From Raphanus sativus (Eukaryota > Streptophyta > Magnoliopsida > Brassicales > Brassicaceae), in assembly GCF_000801105.2 (NCBI RefSeq), contig NC_079514.1, positions 7,998,001 through 8,062,000 of the forward strand: a stretch of DNA of 64,000 nt, written 5' to 3'. Shown here one piece after another: positions 60,189 to 64,000 of the stretch. A program made the translations under genes and the position numbers. The first letter of the stretch is position 1, and each line of letters begins with the position of its first letter. The notes under the pieces are model-generated. The model had not been told where the DNA came from. It was given only the letters and a program-made list of their open reading frames with translations, and did not search any database.

Positions 60189-63100
60189 ATGAGAGCTGGA
60201 GGATGCACGGTGGAGCAAGCCCTCACGCCTGAAGCTGCAAACGTGGTGAAACAATCCATGGGCTTGGCTAGAAGGAGAGGACATGCTCAGGTCACCCCTC
60301 TCCATGTGGCTAGCACCATGCTCTCTGCTCCAACGGGTTTACTTAGAACAGCTTGTCTCCAATCTCACACGCACCCTCTTCAATGTAGAGCCCTAGAGCT
60401 CTGCTTCAACGTGGCTCTAAACCGCCTCCCGGCCTCCACGGGGAGTCCTATGTTAGGGATTCAAACTTCCCCTTTCCCCTCTATCTCTAACGCTCTCGGT
60501 GCAGCTTTCAAACGCGCGCAGGCTCACCAGCGGCGTGGAACCATCGAGAGCCAGCAGCAACCGATCTTAGCAGTCAAGATTGAAGTGGAGCAGCTCATTA
60601 TATCCATCCTCGATGATCCTAGCGTGAGTAGAGTGATGAGAGAAGCTGGTTTCTCGAGTCCTCAAGTGAAGAGCAAAGTCGAGCAAGCTGTTTCTTTAGA
60701 GAGTTCCTCAAAAGCAATATCCACGAGTAAACCCAAAGAAGGACAGTTGTTAACTCCTGTCGTCAGGGACGAGGATGTCATGAACGTTATGGACAATCTA
60801 GTCGACAAAAGGAAGAGGAACTTCGTGATCGTGGGAGAGTGTTTAGCCACTATTGACAAAGTTGTGAGAACGGTGATGGAGAAAGTTGATAAAAAGGACG
60901 TGCCCGAAGCTTTAAAAGACGTTAAGTTTATAACGTTATCGTTCTCATCGTTCGGACAACCTAGTAGATCCGACGTGGAGCATAAGCTAAAGGAGTTGGA
61001 GACACTCGTGAGGAGCTGTGTCGGAAAAGGAGTGATTCTAAATCTTGGAGACCTGAACTGGTTCGTAGAGTCTAGAACAAAAAGTTCTTTGATGTGTAAT
61101 AATAATAATAACGACAACTACTGTGCTGTGGAGCATATGATAGTGGAGATTGGGAAGTTGGCTCGTGGGTTGCTCATGGGAGATCACGGAAGGTTTTGGT
61201 TAATGGGTCTTGCGACTTCACAGACTTACGTGAGATGCAAGTCTGGTCAACCCTCGCTTGAGTCCCTTTGGTGTCTCACCACTCTCACTATACCCACCAC
61301 GACTAGTAGTAGCCTCCGGTTGAGTCTTGTCTCCGAGAGGTAAAGTTTTCTCCTTTTGTTACGTTCAATCAACATTTGGAGATAGAAATTTTTTTGATTT
61401 TTTTTTTTCGTTGAATATGTTCAGCTATTTTGTCTCTTTGTTCGAAAAGGACAATTTTACCTATAGTGTTTTTGCTTTATGTGGTGATCGTCTAAAAGAG
61501 CGGTGAAACAACGTGCATCCTTTTCGTACCTTTTTCTATAAATTCTAGTACAGTATAATGTTATCTGCTTTCTTGTGATACTAATAGAAGATTGGAGAAA
61601 TTTTTTTTTTTCTTTTGTAACACGAGAAAAAGTTTACTTCATCAATTCATGTCAGTTTTAAGTTAAAAGTTTAAATCAATAACTTTTTACCATAATTACT
61701 GGAGATAAACTGGATAGCAATTGTTTCAAAAAAAAAAAAAAAAACTGGATAGCAATTATGCGTATGTTACAGACCAAAATCTTGAAATTCATAAACTTTT
61801 CTTATTCAAATTTAATACATAAATAAAATTGGTTTACTCTTCACTTTTTTCATTATTCGGTTAATATTAACAAAAATATAATGTAAACCTTTCTAATCCA
61901 AATGTAACACAAATATAAATATGGTAATAATGAATATGCAGTAATACTATTAGTTATTCTTCAAATGTTTTCATTTATTCTTCATGAGTGTCATCAGGGT
62001 TCACAATCTTGATCTTGCTTCCCAATTTATATATCTCAAATACTAATCATGACCATTTTTGTTTCCAAGCAGGGAGCTTAATGTCAAGAAATCAGAGAGC
62101 TTACCTCTGCAGATGGATTCATCAGAGGATCAGCTCAGTTTCTGTGAGGAATGTTCTGTCAAATTCGAAGAAGAAGCTCGATTCTTGCGATGCAGGAATA
62201 ACAACAGCAATTTAAACACTGCAACAGTTTTACCGGCGTGGCTTCAGCTATACAAGAAGGAGACTCAAAATAGTCACAATGTGAGTTGTATAAAACACCA
62301 AAATTAATTCATGTTTCCTTCCTCATTTTCTTCTTTTAAGAGCTGTCTATGTTTGATTCTTGGACTTGGCAGGATTCAGATTCTATGAAAGAACTTGTGG
62401 TTAAGTGGAACACAATCTGCGATGCAATCCACAATAGACCATCCTTCAAAACACTCACACTATCTTCTCCTGCTTCTGGCTCCACTCAACCTTGTAGTAC
62501 TATGCATCATCTTCAAACCAATGGTGATGCATTCCCCTTAAGAGTGTTCCTTCCAGAGCTTCTCTCTTCGTATCCTAACTCAACAGTTAACTCAGAAGCT
62601 TCTCCAAGCGATGGAATGGAGGTGGAACATGCCTCTTCTAGGTTTAAAGAAATGAATGCCGAAAACCTAGCAGTGTTATGTGATGCCTTGTATAGCAAGG
62701 TACCATGGCAGAAGGATATAATCTCAAATATAGCGAAAACAGTCTTGAGATGCAGATCAGGCTCGAGTACGAGAACAATCAACGGAGACAAAGATGTAAG
62801 AGAAGATACATGGATGTTCTTTCAAGGTCTTGATGTAGAGGCTAAAGAGAAGATCGGTAGAGAATTGGCTAAACTCGTGTTTGGTTCGCAAGACAGCTTT
62901 GTCTCCATATGTTTGAGCAGTTTCTCATCGAAAGATTTGAGGAACAAGAGGTCGAGAGATGAACAGAACTGGAGTTACATTGAGAAATTCTCTGAAGCTG
63001 TTTGTTCTGATCCAAACAGAGTGTTCTTAGTGGAAGATATAGAGCAAGCTGACTATTTGTCTCAAAAGGGTTTCAAGAGAGCCATTGAGAGAGGAAGAGT

Positions 63101-63374
63101 TCGTAGTTTGAGTGGTGAAGAAGCTTCGCTTAGAGATGCTATTGTGATCTTGAGCTGTGAAAGATTCATCTCAAGATCAAGAGCTTGTTCTCCTCCTTTT
63201 AATGAGAAATCGGACGGTTCAGATCAGTCTGAGGACAAGAACGTTGTTACTTGCGTCGCACTGGATCTTAACCTCTCTCTTGACGATGACGTTTGCGGAG
63301 AAGAGTCATGTGATGAGATCAGCTTGCTTGAAGCTGTGGATGCACAGTTTGATTTTAAGTGTTCATCAACATAA
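60189..63374 (+). CDS. SMXL3: SMXL3, Clp-ATPase-like SMAX1-LIKE repressor
   Basis: Three exons: 60189-61339, 62073-62280 and 62373-63374, in phase, giving 786 aa. The N-terminal double Clp-N domain (residues ~1-175) opens MRAGGCTVEQALTPEAANV. It contains RRRGHAQVTPLHVASTML and ends near REAGFSSPQVKSKVEQA. Exon 2 adds a Cys-rich CEECSVKF segment. The C-terminal ATPase-like region has a degenerate P-loop (FQGLDVEAKEKIG). An EAR motif, LDLNL, lies at 750-754. The RGKT degron found in SMAX1 and SMXL6-8 is not seen, in keeping with the known MAX2-independent stability of SMXL3/4/5. SMXL3/4/5 promote phloem formation in the nucleus, probably with TOPLESS-type corepressors. It matches At3g52490 (from memory), adjacent to the protease as in Arabidopsis. 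Confidence 0.94.
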
Positions 63375-64000
63375 CATCATGATTCATGCATGTGTGCATG
63401 CATACAACATGGTTCAATCTATGAACATGAACAATGATCAAATCGATTACACCATGCGTTATTTGTCTCCTTAGGAATTATCTTTCACTTGGACAATACT
63501 TTGGGTTAGACGTGTAGTTTTAGAAATTTTTTTATTTGGCTTAGGAAATTTCAAGAAGGATATGGGAAGCCGGATAATTTCTTACATATTTTTGTTCAAT
63601 GTAAAATTTATACTACTATTTACGAATTGATTTTTCGCAATGGAATTCTCACGTTAAAAATTAGAAGATTAATATAATTTATACTTTTAGTAAAAAGTAT
63701 AAATAATAATTTATCATTATAACTGTCTATTTAATAATATATGTAAAACTTTTTTTCAGCAGCTTTCTGACATTTATTATACGAGCATAATTTGGATTTA
63801 ACGGAATTAAAGTGACTTATTTTGTCGAGATGTATCATCAAAGTGTCTTATTTTGCTCTCTTTTTTCCTTTTGAGAAATATTTCAACAGTTACAGGTTAA
63901 TATTCAATTTTACTGTTTTTTGTTGTTGTTAATATTGCTTAAAATATTTATCCCCAAATATATAGTTAGTTTTGTGTGTTCTAAAGTAAGTTTTGTATTG
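63375..64000. other. SMXL3 3' flank
   Basis: The first ~250 bp are probably 3' UTR. The remainder is AT-rich with nothing recognisable to the window end. Confidence 0.5.

Overview
The window is plant nuclear DNA, almost certainly Brassica or a close Brassicaceae relative. Genes have GT-AG introns, intergenic DNA is AT-rich and full of small DNA transposons, and the protein families and their order match crucifer genomes. All gene structures were spliced by eye. Arabidopsis locus names are from memory and are orthology hypotheses, not search results.

Layout. (1) 2.9-11.0 kb, minus strand: a compact run of housekeeping or regulatory genes, namely an RNase III-like protein (RTL1 type), the PP2A B' gamma regulatory subunit and the UBA/SEP/UBX protein PUX5. 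(2) 13.2-22.9 kb, minus strand: specialised metabolism, with an intact CYP702A cytochrome P450, a P450 relic whose 5' end is a TIR (disease-resistance) fragment, and an intact UGT71B glycosyltransferase. (3) 23.1-24.4 kb, plus strand: an unannotated-looking C/D-box snoRNA cluster (two families, two copies each) behind a site II/telo-box promoter. (4) 26.9-29.0 kb: a DUF604 fringe-like glycosyltransferase. (5) 29.3-46.9 kb: a large inverted duplication of two full-length 22-exon PDR-type ABCG transporter genes, transcribed away from each other. The 5.3 kb spacer holds relics of DUF604, ABCG and TNL genes plus a Helitron carrying purple-acid-phosphatase pieces. (6) 49.5-63.4 kb, plus strand: an aspartic protease and SMXL3, separated by a LINE fragment, a duplicated AT-rich segment and a hAT-like element.

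Genes of parts 1-5 fall in the order I recall for Arabidopsis At4g15417 down to about At4g15230. Those of part 6 correspond to At3g52500 and At3g52490. The interval 47-49.4 kb therefore looks like an ancestral block junction.

Functionally the genes are independent. The common theme is a fast-evolving P450/UGT/ABCG (specialised metabolism and export) plus TNL neighbourhood inserted between conserved single-copy genes. The most noteworthy signals are the snoRNA cluster with guide matches to 25S rRNA, the intact inverted ABCG pair, and the TIR-P450 chimera. I found no evidence of a wholly new biochemical system.
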